Source: Emcibacteraceae bacterium
Lineage (GTDB): Bacteria > Pseudomonadota > Alphaproteobacteria > Sphingomonadales > Emcibacteraceae
Length of the DNA: 64,000 nucleotides
NCBI GenBank assembly: GCA_041396985.1
Contig: JAWKXO010000002.1
Span: 383,501 to 447,500, forward strand
Direction of reading: 5' to 3'
How positions within the stretch are numbered: position 1 is the stretch's first letter; each line of letters starts with the position of its first letter. Below the pieces are notes generated by a model that did no database searches, had not been told where the DNA came from, and saw only the letters and a list, made by a program, of their open reading frames with translations. Positions 1 to 8,398 of the stretch are shown piece by piece. A program made the position numbers and the translations under genes.

Positions 1-126
1 GCTTATACAGTTCTCGGTCAGAAAGATGATGCAATTGCCGCCATGAAGAGCGCAATTGAAAATGCACCGGATGATCAAAAAGGCGCCTTGCAAAAAGAAC
101 TGGAAAAATTAACCAATTTGCGTTAG
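1..126 (+). CDS. C-terminal end of a TPR-containing protein, possibly CcmI
   Basis: The open frame enters from the left edge and ends at TAG 124-126, giving 41 residues. The visible sequence (AYTVLGQKDDAIAAMKSAI, then an ENAPDD turn and a Lys/Glu-rich helix) has the small-large-small pattern of a tetratricopeptide repeat followed by a capping helix. TPR tails of this kind end the cytochrome c maturation protein CcmI, a membrane-anchored chaperone for apocytochrome c. In alphaproteobacteria ccm genes often lie near ispZ and ftsY, which are immediately to the right here. The TPR call is from sequence; the CcmI identity is inferred from context, and other TPR proteins are possible. Confidence 0.5.
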   Translation, partial: AYTVLGQKDDAIAAMKSAIENAPDDQKGALQKELEKLTNLR

Positions 127-213
127 AATCAGCTTCACGTCGCAGAATAGAGACATTATCCATACAGGCAGAAAGTCTGAAATCCGCTTATCAAGAAGGT
201 AAGTGGGCTTTTA

Positions 214-597
214 ATGTTGGTTAATGTTATGAAAATTGGTTCGCAGTCACAAACACTTGTCTCTTTAAATTCGCTGCTTGATGCTTCAAAGCAACAGCAA
301 CAGACTCAGCGCGAGGAATTTCAGGAAAAGAAGCTTACTGAAAGCCGTGAAGGCCGAATTACAGCGCGGCAGAATGAACGGGAAGCTCTCATTCAGCAGA
401 ATCGGGATGCCCTCAAAAAAATTCAGGACGATATTCGCCTTAGAAATTTGAGAAAACTGCAAAATGGTGATGAAGTTGACAATGAAGGGCAAAATAAAAC
501 AAATTTAAATCACCGGGAAAATTTCTTTCCGGCTCAAAAAGTGAATAATCAACCTGCTTTTGAAAAGCTCGGCCAAATTATAGATATCAGAATTTAA
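214..597 (+). CDS. Small Gln/Glu/Lys-rich coiled-coil protein of unknown function
   Basis: This frame encodes 127 residues. After a short Ser/Leu-rich N-terminus, residues ~25-85 are dominated by Gln, Glu, Lys and Arg with a run of four Gln, which predicts one long helix or coiled coil. The C-terminal 40 residues are polar and end in a short hydrophobic LGQIIDIRI. There is no signal peptide or membrane segment. The ATG at 214 follows an AAGGT-like site at a long spacing; the in-frame ATG at 229 (MKIGSQSQ) is an alternative. Its TAA shares the TTAA at 594-597 with the stop of convergent ispZ. I do not recognise a family. Open length and clean codon structure suggest a real gene. Confidence 0.55.
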   Translation: MLVNVMKIGSQSQTLVSLNSLLDASKQQQQTQREEFQEKKLTESREGRITARQNEREALIQQNRDALKKIQDDIRLRNLRKLQNGDEVDNEGQNKTNLNHRENFFPAQKVNNQPAFEKLGQIIDIRI

Positions 598-1175
598 TCT
601 TCTTTTTCGTCATCTTCATCAAGTTGATATTTCATGACGATGGGCATTTGTGCCAGGGCGAAAATAAAACTCAGCGGTATAAAGACCCAGATTTTTGTGG
701 CAATCCAGTCTGCATTGCTAAGGTTTCGCCATAAAATTTCATTTAAAACCGCACAGCCTACAAAAAACAGTCCCCAGTTGCGGCTCATTTTCATCCAGGC
801 AATTTCCTCAATCGGTGGAAATCCTGCTTCCATAAGATTTTTAATGAACGGTTTTCCAAAGGCGTAACCACCAAGTAAAGTTGCAGCAAACAGGCCATAA
901 AGGATGGTTGGTTTTACTTTTATAAATATTTCATTATCAAAATATATTGTCAGTCCGCCGAAAACGGCAACAAGTGCTGCTGATACCCAGAGCATGACAG
1001 CAATTTTTTTAAAAATGATTTTTGAGAAAATCATGGAAATGACCATGGCAACCATGAATATTTTAGTGGCCGGAATAATTCCGCCAGCGCCGTCAGCATC
1101 AGAATAGGCCCCATTGGCATAGAAAAAGACTACGATAGGTCCGATTTCAATGAGTAATTTTATAATCTGGTTCAT
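594..1175 (-). CDS. ispZ: Septation protein A / inner membrane protein YciB
   Basis: This 193-residue protein is the normal length for the YciB/IspZ family. It starts with a hydrophobic segment carrying the typical IGPIVVFFYAN motif and has about five membrane helices. The central KPTILYGLFAA stretch and the later MSRNWGLFFVGCAVLNE segment are family hallmarks. YciB is an inner-membrane protein linked to cell envelope and septum synthesis; its molecular activity is not well defined. A ribosome binding site (AAGGAAAG) lies just upstream of the ATG. It follows ftsY with a 14-bp gap, the usual alphaproteobacterial ftsY-ispZ order, so the two are probably co-transcribed leftwards with mtaB. Confidence 0.93.
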   Translation of the reverse strand: MNQIIKLLIEIGPIVVFFYANGAYSDADGAGGIIPATKIFMVAMVISMIFSKIIFKKIAVMLWVSAALVAVFGGLTIYFDNEIFIKVKPTILYGLFAATLLGGYAFGKPFIKNLMEAGFPPIEEIAWMKMSRNWGLFFVGCAVLNEILWRNLSNADWIATKIWVFIPLSFIFALAQMPIVMKYQLDEDDEKED

Positions 1176-1189
1176 TCCACACTTTCCTT

Positions 1190-2131
1190 TTACCTTACGT
1201 CTACACCAACAAGCATTTTTGAAAAATCTCCTGCATCAAACGGCTGAAGGTCATCAATTGTTTCACCAACGCCAATGGCGTGGATGGGCAATTTAAATTT
1301 TTCTGCGCAGGCGACAAGTACGCCGCCACGGGCTGTCCCATCAAGTTTTGTCATGATAATGCCGCTGATCCCTGCCATTTCGCGGAAAACCTCTGTCTGC
1401 ATTACGGCGTTCTGGCCGGTTGTCGCATCAAGGATGAGAACCGTATCATGTGGTGCTGTTTCATCAAATTTTTTAATGACCCGAATAATTTTTTTAAGCT
1501 CATCCATAAGATGGCTTTTATTCTGTAGTCTGCCTGCCGTATCGATCATTAAAATATCGGTATTTGTTTCCTGCGCACGCCTTAAGGCATCATAGGCAAG
1601 CCCGGCTGCGTCGCACCCTTCCTTGCCGCTGACCACGGGCACGTCATTGCGCTGCCCCCAGATTTGAAGCTGTTCGATTGCCGCGGCGCGAAAGGTATCG
1701 CCAGCGGCCAACATCACTGATTTTCCCTGATTTTTAAACTGTTTGGCCAGCTTGCCGATTGTCGTCGTCTTCCCTGCGCCATTAACACCAACCATAAGAA
1801 TGACATGGGGCTTATGCTCACCGCTGACGATAAGGGGCTTCGCCACATCCTGCATGATTTCACCGATCTCCTCTGCCAAGGCGACTTGTACTTCTTCTGC
1901 GCTGATTTGCTTGTCAAATTTGTTTTTGGATAGCCGTTCGCAAACCCGGGCGCTGACAGCGACGCCAAGATCAGACATAATCAGCAGGTCTTCCAGCTCT
2001 TCCAATGTTGAAGCATCAAGCCGTTTTTTGGTGAAAATATTTGTAATGCCCTCGGTCAGGGCTGTGGAGCTTTTTTTTAGTCCCTGTTTGAGGCGGCCGA
2101 ACCATCCCAGTTTTTTTTCTGTTTCAGTCAT
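1190..2131 (-). CDS. ftsY: Signal recognition particle receptor FtsY
   Basis: FtsY is the membrane-associated SRP receptor GTPase, which docks Ffh-ribosome complexes at the SecYEG translocon. The 313-residue protein has an N-domain helical bundle (~1-95), then an NG GTPase domain with P-loop GVNGAGKTTTIGKLA (~115), DTAGRLQNKSHLMDEL (~197) and the TKLDGTARGG guanine-specificity region (~260). It lacks the long acidic N-terminal A domain of E. coli FtsY, as is common in alphaproteobacteria. Its start overlaps the end of mtaB by 8 bp, implying translational coupling. Its partner Ffh is encoded about 4 kb away on the opposite strand. Confidence 0.96.
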   Translation of the reverse strand: MTETEKKLGWFGRLKQGLKKSSTALTEGITNIFTKKRLDASTLEELEDLLIMSDLGVAVSARVCERLSKNKFDKQISAEEVQVALAEEIGEIMQDVAKPLIVSGEHKPHVILMVGVNGAGKTTTIGKLAKQFKNQGKSVMLAAGDTFRAAAIEQLQIWGQRNDVPVVSGKEGCDAAGLAYDALRRAQETNTDILMIDTAGRLQNKSHLMDELKKIIRVIKKFDETAPHDTVLILDATTGQNAVMQTEVFREMAGISGIIMTKLDGTARGGVLVACAEKFKLPIHAIGVGETIDDLQPFDAGDFSKMLVGVDVR

Positions 2132-3407
2132 TTATTACTTCCGCGTTAAGTAGTCCATCTTGATAGCCTGTCACTATGGCCTTTGCAATATGTCCCACTT
2201 TATGACTTCCGGTTATTTTAGCAGGGGCAAAATGTTCTGTATGGCCTATGGCCGCATTTTCACCTTTTATATTTTTCTCAATTAGAATGCTGACCTGACG
2301 TCCAACTGATTTTTTTAAATATTCATCAACCTTTGCTTCCCCAAGTTTTCTAAGTCTTGCCGCACGTTCTTTTCTGATAGTTCGGTCAAGCTGTGGCATT
2401 TTTGCGGCTGGGGTGCCTTCGCGTTCCGAATAAGGGAAGACGTGCAAATATGTCAGGTTGCAATCCTCTACCAGAGCCATTGAATTTTCAAACATTTCTT
2501 CTGTTTCGGTCGGAAATCCGGCAATGATATCTGCTCCAAAAACAACGTCTGGACGGGCTTTTAGGACAGCGTTACAAAACTCAATGGAATCCTCCCGACT
2601 ATGACGCCTTTTCATTCTTTTAAGGATCATATTATCACCGGATTGAAGCGATAAATGAAGATGTGGCATCATCCGTGACTCTCTTGTAATTATGTCAAAC
2701 AGCGCTTCATCGGTTTCTATTGAGTCAATTGAACTTAATCTGAGCCGTTCAAGATCCGGCACATTTTTAAGTATTTTCTGGCATAATTTCCCAAGTGTCG
2801 GATTTCCCGGCAAATCCGGACCGTATGACGTAATATCAACTCCGGTAATAATCACTTCTTTATAACCGTTATCCACCAGCTGCTGAATCTGGCTGACCAC
2901 TTCACCAGCAGGGACCGAGCGGCTATTACCACGGCCATAAGGAATGATACAAAAAGTACAGCGGTGATTACATCCGTTTTGGACCTGTACGAAAGCGCGG
3001 GAGCGCTCTACAAAGCCTTCTATCAGATGAGGAGCCGTTTTCCTGACTGACATAATATCATTGACCGAAATGCGCTCGGACTTTGCAATGCCAAAGTCCT
3101 GATAACTACGGGCGGTCAGTTTTTCCTCATTGCCAAGGATCTGATTTACTTCTTCCATTTCGGAAAATTGTTTAGGGTCAATCTGTGCCGCACAGCCGGT
3201 GACGATAATATTGGCATCCGGGTTTTTGCGGCGGGCTCGTCTGATGGCCTGTTTGGCCTGCCTTGTAGCTTCTGCGGTAACAGCACAGGTATTAAAAATA
3301 ACAGCATCCGTTAGCCCTGCTTCATCAGCATGCTTTCTGATAATTTCAGATTCATATGTATTTAATCGGCAGCCGAATGTAACGACTTTTGCTTTTTTCT
3401 CGCTCAT
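2124..3407 (-). CDS. mtaB: tRNA t6A37 methylthiotransferase MtaB
   Basis: MtaB is a radical-SAM enzyme that converts t6A to ms2t6A at position 37 of ANN-decoding tRNAs. The 427-residue protein has the N-terminal MTTase domain (TFGCRLNTYES, with further Cys at NTCAVT and VTGCAAQ, binding one [4Fe-4S] cluster). The radical-SAM motif CNHRCTFC is near residue 146, and a C-terminal TRAM-like region (~365-425) follows. The CRLN motif and absence of MiaB-specific features favour MtaB over MiaB or RimO. It is first in the leftward mtaB-ftsY-ispZ group and overlaps ftsY by 8 bp. Confidence 0.94.
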   Translation of the reverse strand: MSEKKAKVVTFGCRLNTYESEIIRKHADEAGLTDAVIFNTCAVTAEATRQAKQAIRRARRKNPDANIIVTGCAAQIDPKQFSEMEEVNQILGNEEKLTARSYQDFGIAKSERISVNDIMSVRKTAPHLIEGFVERSRAFVQVQNGCNHRCTFCIIPYGRGNSRSVPAGEVVSQIQQLVDNGYKEVIITGVDITSYGPDLPGNPTLGKLCQKILKNVPDLERLRLSSIDSIETDEALFDIITRESRMMPHLHLSLQSGDNMILKRMKRRHSREDSIEFCNAVLKARPDVVFGADIIAGFPTETEEMFENSMALVEDCNLTYLHVFPYSEREGTPAAKMPQLDRTIRKERAARLRKLGEAKVDEYLKKSVGRQVSILIEKNIKGENAAIGHTEHFAPAKITGSHKVGHIAKAIVTGYQDGLLNAEVIND

Positions 3408-3448
3408 AGTGATCTATATGGACTGATTCTGTTAAAAGTCCAGTAAAT

Positions 3449-4894
3449 TTAGCCAAAAATAATCGGTACCAGAAAATAGCTGAGGCTGGTAATTGCAACA
3501 ATCGCAAACAAATTTACTCTGAAGCCGGCATAGGCCATTTGCGGTATAGTTATTTCCCCACTGGCATATATAACGGCGTTGGGCGCTGTCGCTACGGGTA
3601 ACATAAAAGCACAACTGGCCGATATAGCCACGGGAACGAAAAGGATCATCGGGTCTAGTCCCGTTGCCACAGCAAGGGCGCCGAGAATGGGAAGAAGGGT
3701 TGCTGTTGTTGCCGTGTTGCTGGTCAGCTCGGTAAGAAAGACCACAAGTGAAACCAGAATAAAAATAATGAATATAAGATCAAAAGTGCCAATGGCGCCG
3801 AGTTCATTGCCGATCCAGACGGCAAGACCGCTTGATTTGACAGCCGCAGCAAGGCTTAATCCACCGCCAAACAATAAAAGCACACCCCATGGAATTGTAT
3901 CAGCCGTTTTCCAGTTGAGTAGAGTGGCATGCTTTTCATCTTTACAGCCGGCGGGAATCATAAACATGATCATCGCTCCAAAGATAGAGATTAATGCGTC
4001 ACTCAGCCAAAGCATCATGTCCAGATTATTCTGAATAGGTGTTCTGAAAATCCACAAAGCAGCAATGAAGGCAAATGTAAAAGCCATTCTTTTTTCAGGC
4101 GTCGACATAGGGCCCATTTCATTTAGCTCCTGATGAAGTAAATCCTGAGCAACAGAATTTTGATCTAATTCAAATGGAAATGCCCAACGGGTCAGAACAA
4201 AACAGGCGATAGGCAGCATCACGAGTGTTGCGGGGACACCAAACAGCATCCAGGAGAGGAAACTCACATCAATGCCATAATTTTCCTTCATGAAGGCAAT
4301 GACCAGAAGGTTTGGGGGGGTGCCGATCGGTGTGCCAAAGCCGCCAATATTTGCACCGTAAGCTATGCCCAGAACCAAGCAAAGAATGAATCCTGCATTT
4401 TTCTCACTTTTTTCTTTTATAATCTCACCGGCAAGGGATAAAGCAATCGGAAGCATCATCAATGTGCTGGCTGTATTGCTGATCCACATGGAAATCATGG
4501 CGGTTACAGTCATAAAACCGCCGATTAAGGCTATTGGGTTATTACCGACTCTGACCAGAACCATCAAGGCAATACGCCGATGGAGGTTCCACCTAGCAAG
4601 CCCTGTTGCCATGATAAATCCACCCATAAGCAAAAATATTGTTGGTGCTGCATAAGGGGCTGTGGCCTCTCCAATTGACGTAACCCCAAGGGCTGGAAAC
4701 AAAACGATTGGTAATAATGAAGTAATTGGCACGGGCAGGGCTTCCGATGACCACCAGTAAGCAAGTAAAACGGTGACAGCTGCCACATTCCAGGCACTTG
4801 CACTCATTCTGGCAGGGGCAGGCAATAAAATCATAATCGTAAAAAGCACCATGCCCATAAGCATGTTAAAATTTCGCGTACCGATTTTACTCAT
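3449..4894 (-). CDS. DASS (SLC13) family sodium:carboxylate/anion symporter
   Basis: This 481-residue, very hydrophobic protein has 11-12 predicted membrane helices. The two SNT signature sites of the divalent anion:Na+ symporter family are visible: WISNTASTLMMLP near residue 137 and LTSNTATTATLLP near residue 390. They contribute to Na+ and carboxylate binding. The late PVATAPNAVIYASG segment is also typical. Members import succinate, fumarate, malate, citrate or sulfate; the substrate cannot be read from sequence. A dicarboxylate is likely given the VcINDY-like layout. The gene stands alone, 41 bp downstream of the mtaB start on the same strand. Confidence 0.9.
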   Translation of the reverse strand: MSKIGTRNFNMLMGMVLFTIMILLPAPARMSASAWNVAAVTVLLAYWWSSEALPVPITSLLPIVLFPALGVTSIGEATAPYAAPTIFLLMGGFIMATGLARWNLHRRIALMVLVRVGNNPIALIGGFMTVTAMISMWISNTASTLMMLPIALSLAGEIIKEKSEKNAGFILCLVLGIAYGANIGGFGTPIGTPPNLLVIAFMKENYGIDVSFLSWMLFGVPATLVMLPIACFVLTRWAFPFELDQNSVAQDLLHQELNEMGPMSTPEKRMAFTFAFIAALWIFRTPIQNNLDMMLWLSDALISIFGAMIMFMIPAGCKDEKHATLLNWKTADTIPWGVLLLFGGGLSLAAAVKSSGLAVWIGNELGAIGTFDLIFIIFILVSLVVFLTELTSNTATTATLLPILGALAVATGLDPMILFVPVAISASCAFMLPVATAPNAVIYASGEITIPQMAYAGFRVNLFAIVAITSLSYFLVPIIFG

Positions 4895-4933
4895 CTCCCC
4901 TTAAATCCCTTTGTTATGAATAACTGTATGAAT

Positions 4934-5626
4934 TTAATACATATGTAAAACGATGCTTAGCATTATGCGTGACGTTTTAGGTTTGAAAGTAAATTCATCG
5001 GATCCGTCAAGATAGACGGCGTCATTGATGTGAGCGCGCGTGTATTCAGCTCTGATCGCTATATTTTCCATGAAGGCCAGCTCAACACCGCCCCCATACT
5101 GTATGCCGGTTACCCGTTTATTGTAATCAAGATTATCTCGATCGGTCTGTCCATTTGTACCCTTTGATTTGAGATTAACGCCTGTATATCCTATCAGGCC
5201 GAATAGCAGGGCTTTATCTGAAAGTGTAACACCTCCACGAAGGTTAATATCTAAGGTGTTGCTTTTATAAAATCTGATGCTGGTTGTACCGTCGCTATAT
5301 GTAGTGCTCCCTTTATCAATGATAAAGGCTGCTTCGGCTCCAGTATAAAAAATTCCATAATTCAGGCCGTATCCGCCTATAATTCCGCCCCCATAACTGT
5401 TTTTTGATTTTGCAGAAGTAATGCCATTAAAAACGCTGGGTGTTTCCGCTATCCCTGCATCACGATGGGTCGCGGTTGATGAAAAAGTGGATTTGCTTGT
5501 AACAAAACCAACATATAGGCCTTCAAAAGGGCTTCCATCGACACCTGCCTGTGCCTGTACGCCAAAAAGAGACAGGGTAGAAATAATCAGTATACTGAAA
5601 AAAAATTTAATCCGGATAAGGGTCAT
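4934..5626 (-). CDS. Small outer-membrane beta-barrel protein (OmpA/OprF-like porin family)
   Basis: The 230-residue protein has an N-terminal signal peptide (hydrophobic residues 8-24, cleavage near VQAQA). The mature part begins with FEGLYVGFVTSK and contains alternating amphipathic strands with many Gly and Tyr, such as YGGGIIGGYGLNYG and GIQYGGGVELAFMENIAIRA. It ends in an aromatic-type strand (IMLSIVLHMY). These features fit an eight-stranded outer-membrane barrel of the 'outer membrane beta-barrel' family found in alphaproteobacteria. No enzymatic motif is visible. It is probably structural or a small porin. It is divergent from the ffh transcription unit. Confidence 0.8.
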   Translation of the reverse strand: MTLIRIKFFFSILIISTLSLFGVQAQAGVDGSPFEGLYVGFVTSKSTFSSTATHRDAGIAETPSVFNGITSAKSKNSYGGGIIGGYGLNYGIFYTGAEAAFIIDKGSTTYSDGTTSIRFYKSNTLDINLRGGVTLSDKALLFGLIGYTGVNLKSKGTNGQTDRDNLDYNKRVTGIQYGGGVELAFMENIAIRAEYTRAHINDAVYLDGSDEFTFKPKTSRIMLSIVLHMY

Positions 5627-5705
5627 TCGCTAATGGTCCAATAGTGATAATTGATTAATTTAAAGGAAATATATTACATTTTTTATGGAATGCGTAAACA
5701 AGAAC

Positions 5706-5734
5706 TTGACTCTTAAGCCATTTGCCCATATTTT
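5706..5734 (+). promoter_or_regulatory. Sigma-70-type promoter upstream of ffh
   Basis: TTGACT (5706-5711) and TATTTT (5729-5734) are separated by exactly 17 bp. This is a good match to the housekeeping promoter consensus. Transcription would begin near 5741 and leave a leader of about 128 nt before the ffh ATG at 5869. The call is sequence-based and no start site was mapped. Confidence 0.55.
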
Positions 5735-5740
5735 CCGCCC

Positions 5741-5819
5741 ATTCCCGATGGATGAAACATAATATTGTGTCCAAGGATACCCACCAGTCAGCGAAGGTTC
5801 GCCCACTGGTGTATTTTTG
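5741..5819 (+). ncRNA. Structured ffh leader or small RNA ending in a terminator-like hairpin
   Basis: Downstream of the 5706-5734 promoter, positions 5782-5811 form a strong hairpin. CACCAGT pairs with ACTGGTG, then comes a symmetric CA/CC internal loop, then GCGA pairs with TCGC around an AGGT loop. Flanking ATA/TAT can add three pairs across a CC bulge. The right arm is followed directly by TATTTTTG, so the element could terminate a roughly 75-80 nt RNA or attenuate ffh. It lacks the conserved apical motif of 4.5S/SRP RNA. The 5' boundary is inferred from the promoter. From memory, structured RNAs upstream of ffh have been proposed in other alphaproteobacteria; I could not compare. Confidence 0.4.
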
Positions 5820-5868
5820 TTATGTAAAAATCTTCGGGCGAAAATGAGGCAACGGAATTGAGAATATA

Positions 5869-7230
5869 ATGTTCGATAGCTTAAGCGATAAACTAGGCAG
5901 TATTTTTGACAAGCTAAAAAAGCGCGGCGCATTAAGTGAGAGCCATGTAGATGAAGCAATGCGTGAAGTCCGTCTTGCTCTTCTTGAAGCGGATGTTGCC
6001 TTACCAGTTGTCAAAGATTTCATTTCAAAAGTCAAATCGGCAGCAGTGGGGCAGGAAGTTGTAAAGTCAGTGACCCCCGCTCAGATGGTTGTAAAGATCG
6101 TTAATGACCAGATGGTCCAAATGCTGGGCGGAGATGCAAAAACCATTGATTTAAATGCGCCGGCCCCTGTTCCGGTTCTTATGGTGGGATTACAGGGGTC
6201 AGGTAAGACCACAACAACTGCAAAAATTGCCAAACGGCTTAAAGAAAAAGAACGTAAAAAAGTTTTAATGGCTTCATTGGACGTTCAGCGCCCGGCAGCG
6301 ATGGAACAACTTGAAATTTTGGGTAAGCAAATTGGCGTGCCAACCCTCCCGATTATCCCGGGACAGATGCCGGTTGATATTGCCAAACGGGCACTGACCT
6401 CTGCCAGATTACAGGGCTTTGATGTTGTCATGCTTGATACAGCAGGGCGTCTCCATGTTGATCAGGCGCTAATGGCCGAAGTCGTGGCTGTGAGAAATGC
6501 TGTTGGCCCCCATGAAACACTTCTTGTTGTTGATGCGCTCACCGGTCAGGACGCAGTCAATGTGGCGGAAAAGTTTGGTGATCAAATCGGCATAACCGGC
6601 GTGGTTCTTACCCGTATGGACGGTGATGGGCGTGGTGGTGCTGCACTCAGTATGCGGGCCGTTACCGGCAAACCAATTAAGCTGGTTGGTGTCGGTGAAA
6701 AAATTGACGATCTGGAGGAATTTCATCCTGAAAGGGTTGCTTCCCGAATCCTTGGAATGGGTGATGTGGTTTCGTTGGTTGAAAAAGCGGCGGAAACTAT
6801 TGAGGCTGAAGAAGCCGAGCGCATGATGAAAAAAATGAAGAAGGGTATGTTTGATTTTGATGATCTTCGTTCCCAGCTTCAGCAGATGAAAAAAATTGGC
6901 GGTATGGGAAGTATTCTAGGTATGCTTCCGGGTCTTGGCAAAATGCAGAAACAAATGGCGGCCGCCAAGATTGACGATAAACTGCTGCTCAGACAGGAAG
7001 CAATCATCAACAGCATGACCCCAAAAGAACGGGCACACCCCAATTTAATGAACGCGTCACGTAAAAAACGTGTGGCTGCCGGTGCGGGCGTATCAGTGCA
7101 GGAAGTCAATAAACTGATGAAAATGCAGAAGCAGATGGCAACAATGATGAAGAAATTAGGCAAAAGAGGGGGGCGCTTGCCGCTGCCCGGTTCATTGCCC
7201 CCCGGAATGGAAGGTTTGCTTCCCAAGTAA
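5869..7230 (+). CDS. ffh: Signal recognition particle protein Ffh
   Basis: Ffh binds SRP RNA and signal peptides of nascent membrane and secreted proteins and delivers the ribosome to FtsY. The 453-residue protein has the N domain (~1-95), a G domain with P-loop GLQGSGKTTTTAKIAKRL (~106) and DTAGRLHVDQALM (~190), and the TRMDGDGRGGAALS region (~248). The Met-rich M domain follows (~300-450), including MGGMGSILGMLPGLGKM and the RNA-binding MTPKERAHP...SRKKRVAAGAG region. The C-terminus is Gly/Pro/Met-rich. It heads the ffh-rpsP-rimM-trmD-rplS run, a conserved proteobacterial order, and is preceded by a promoter and structured leader. Confidence 0.97.
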   Translation: MFDSLSDKLGSIFDKLKKRGALSESHVDEAMREVRLALLEADVALPVVKDFISKVKSAAVGQEVVKSVTPAQMVVKIVNDQMVQMLGGDAKTIDLNAPAPVPVLMVGLQGSGKTTTTAKIAKRLKEKERKKVLMASLDVQRPAAMEQLEILGKQIGVPTLPIIPGQMPVDIAKRALTSARLQGFDVVMLDTAGRLHVDQALMAEVVAVRNAVGPHETLLVVDALTGQDAVNVAEKFGDQIGITGVVLTRMDGDGRGGAALSMRAVTGKPIKLVGVGEKIDDLEEFHPERVASRILGMGDVVSLVEKAAETIEAEEAERMMKKMKKGMFDFDDLRSQLQQMKKIGGMGSILGMLPGLGKMQKQMAAAKIDDKLLLRQEAIINSMTPKERAHPNLMNASRKKRVAAGAGVSVQEVNKLMKMQKQMATMMKKLGKRGGRLPLPGSLPPGMEGLLPK

Positions 7231-7283
7231 GCAGATCATCTAAAATGATTTAAATGAATTAAAATAAGCTAGAGGAAAATTAA

Positions 7284-7799
7284 ATGGCTGTAAAAATAAG
7301 ACTGGCACGTGGTGGTGCTAAAAAACGTCCTTACTACCGTGTGGTCGTAGCAGATTCGCGTTCACCGCGTGATGGTAAATATATTGAAAAAGTGGGTACT
7401 CATAACCCACTTCTTCCTAAAGATCATCAAGACCGGATCAAACTTGATGTTGAACGTATTGAGTTCTGGCTAGGCCAGGGTGCAAAACCGACAGACCGTG
7501 TTGCCCGTTTTCTTGATGCCGCAGGCGTTCTGAAGCGTGAAGCCCGCAATAATCCCAATAAAGGAAAGCCAGGGGCAAAAGCTCTTGAGCGTATTGAAGA
7601 ACAAAAAGAAAAAGCTGCCGCAGCTGCTGAAGCCGCCGCAGAAGCAGAAGCCACTGCAGCTGCCGCAGAAGCAGCTCCTGTTGAAGAAGCACCAGCAGAG
7701 GAAGCAGTAGCAGAAGAAGCACCAGCCGAGGAAACTCCGGCTGAGGAAGTTGCTGCTGAAGAAGCGCCTGCAGAAGAAGAGAAAAAAGAAGAAGCATAA
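7284..7799 (+). CDS. rpsP: 30S ribosomal protein S16 with a long Ala/Glu tail
   Basis: Residues 1-~82 are a standard S16 ([20 protein letters not shown] start, [37 protein letters not shown]). S16 binds 16S rRNA and is needed for 30S assembly. Residues ~100-171 form an unusual Ala/Glu-rich tail with imperfect [11 protein letters not shown] repeats ending in KKEEA, making this about twice the usual length. Extended S16 tails are known in alphaproteobacteria; the tail is probably disordered or helical and highly acidic. A GAGGAAA ribosome binding site precedes the ATG. The end lies 4 bp before rimM. Confidence 0.96.
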   Translation: MAVKIRLARGGAKKRPYYRVVVADSRSPRDGKYIEKVGTHNPLLPKDHQDRIKLDVERIEFWLGQGAKPTDRVARFLDAAGVLKREARNNPNKGKPGAKALERIEEQKEKAAAAAEAAAEAEATAAAAEAAPVEEAPAEEAVAEEAPAEETPAEEVAAEEAPAEEEKKEEA

Positions 7800-7803
7800 A
7801 TTT

Positions 7804-8394
7804 ATGAACGCACTGGCCGAAAACCATAGCCTAGCCGAAAAGCGTACTGATATGATTTGTATCGGGGCAATATTTGGTGCGGCTGGAATTCATGGGGCAG
7901 TGCGGATCAAGGTATTTACCGAAGATTTAAATTCCATTTCCGACTATGGGCCGGTAACTCTGGTCGGGCGTGAATTTCCGCAAGGGCAAAAATTTGATGT
8001 TAAAATTCTTCATCAGGTTAAGGGCGGAGTTGCGGCTAAACTTAAAGGCGTGAACGACCGCAATCTTGCAGAAACCCTTAAGGGGGCAGAGCTTTACATT
8101 GACCGCTCAGCACTTCCTGAAATTAAGGAAGACGGGGATTTCTATTTTGAAGATCTGATTGGCCTTACCGCCAAAGATCAGAATGGAAACCAGTTTGGAC
8201 AGGTCGATGGGGTTTTTAACTTCGGTGCAGGTGATATTATTGAGGTAAAGCTCACGACGGAAAAAGGGAAACGTATGTATCCTTTTTCCAATGAAGTGGT
8301 GCCAGAGGTAAACCTTGAAGAAGGGTTTCTGGTGATAGACCGGGATGCTTTTAACGACGGGCCGGAAGATACGGAAACTGATAAAAGGGAATAG
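7804..8394 (+). CDS. rimM: Ribosome maturation factor RimM
   Basis: RimM binds S19 and helps mature the 30S head region. The product is about 196 residues from ATG 7804, which follows a GAAGAAG Shine-Dalgarno at the rpsP end. The in-frame ATG 7852 (MICIGAIFGAAGIHGAVRIK) would give a more typical 180-residue protein, so the first 16 residues may be dispensable. The N-terminal RimM domain (GAIFGAAGIHGAVRIKVFTE) and a C-terminal PRC-barrel (YFEDLIGLTA, FNFGAGDIIEV, YPFSNEVVPEV) are both visible. Its position between rpsP and trmD is conserved. Confidence 0.94.
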   Translation: MNALAENHSLAEKRTDMICIGAIFGAAGIHGAVRIKVFTEDLNSISDYGPVTLVGREFPQGQKFDVKILHQVKGGVAAKLKGVNDRNLAETLKGAELYIDRSALPEIKEDGDFYFEDLIGLTAKDQNGNQFGQVDGVFNFGAGDIIEVKLTTEKGKRMYPFSNEVVPEVNLEEGFLVIDRDAFNDGPEDTETDKRE

Positions 8395-8398
8395 AAAA

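Noticed and set aside
5741..5819. Possible 4.5S (SRP) RNA gene next to ffh
   Set aside because: The hairpin lacks the conserved GGAAG...AGCAG-type apical loops of bacterial SRP RNA, so I call only a leader or small RNA.
7438..7827. Leftward Leu/Gln-rich frame opposite rpsP
   Set aside because: It is the antisense of the Ala/Glu repeat tail of S16; low complexity and no ribosome binding site.
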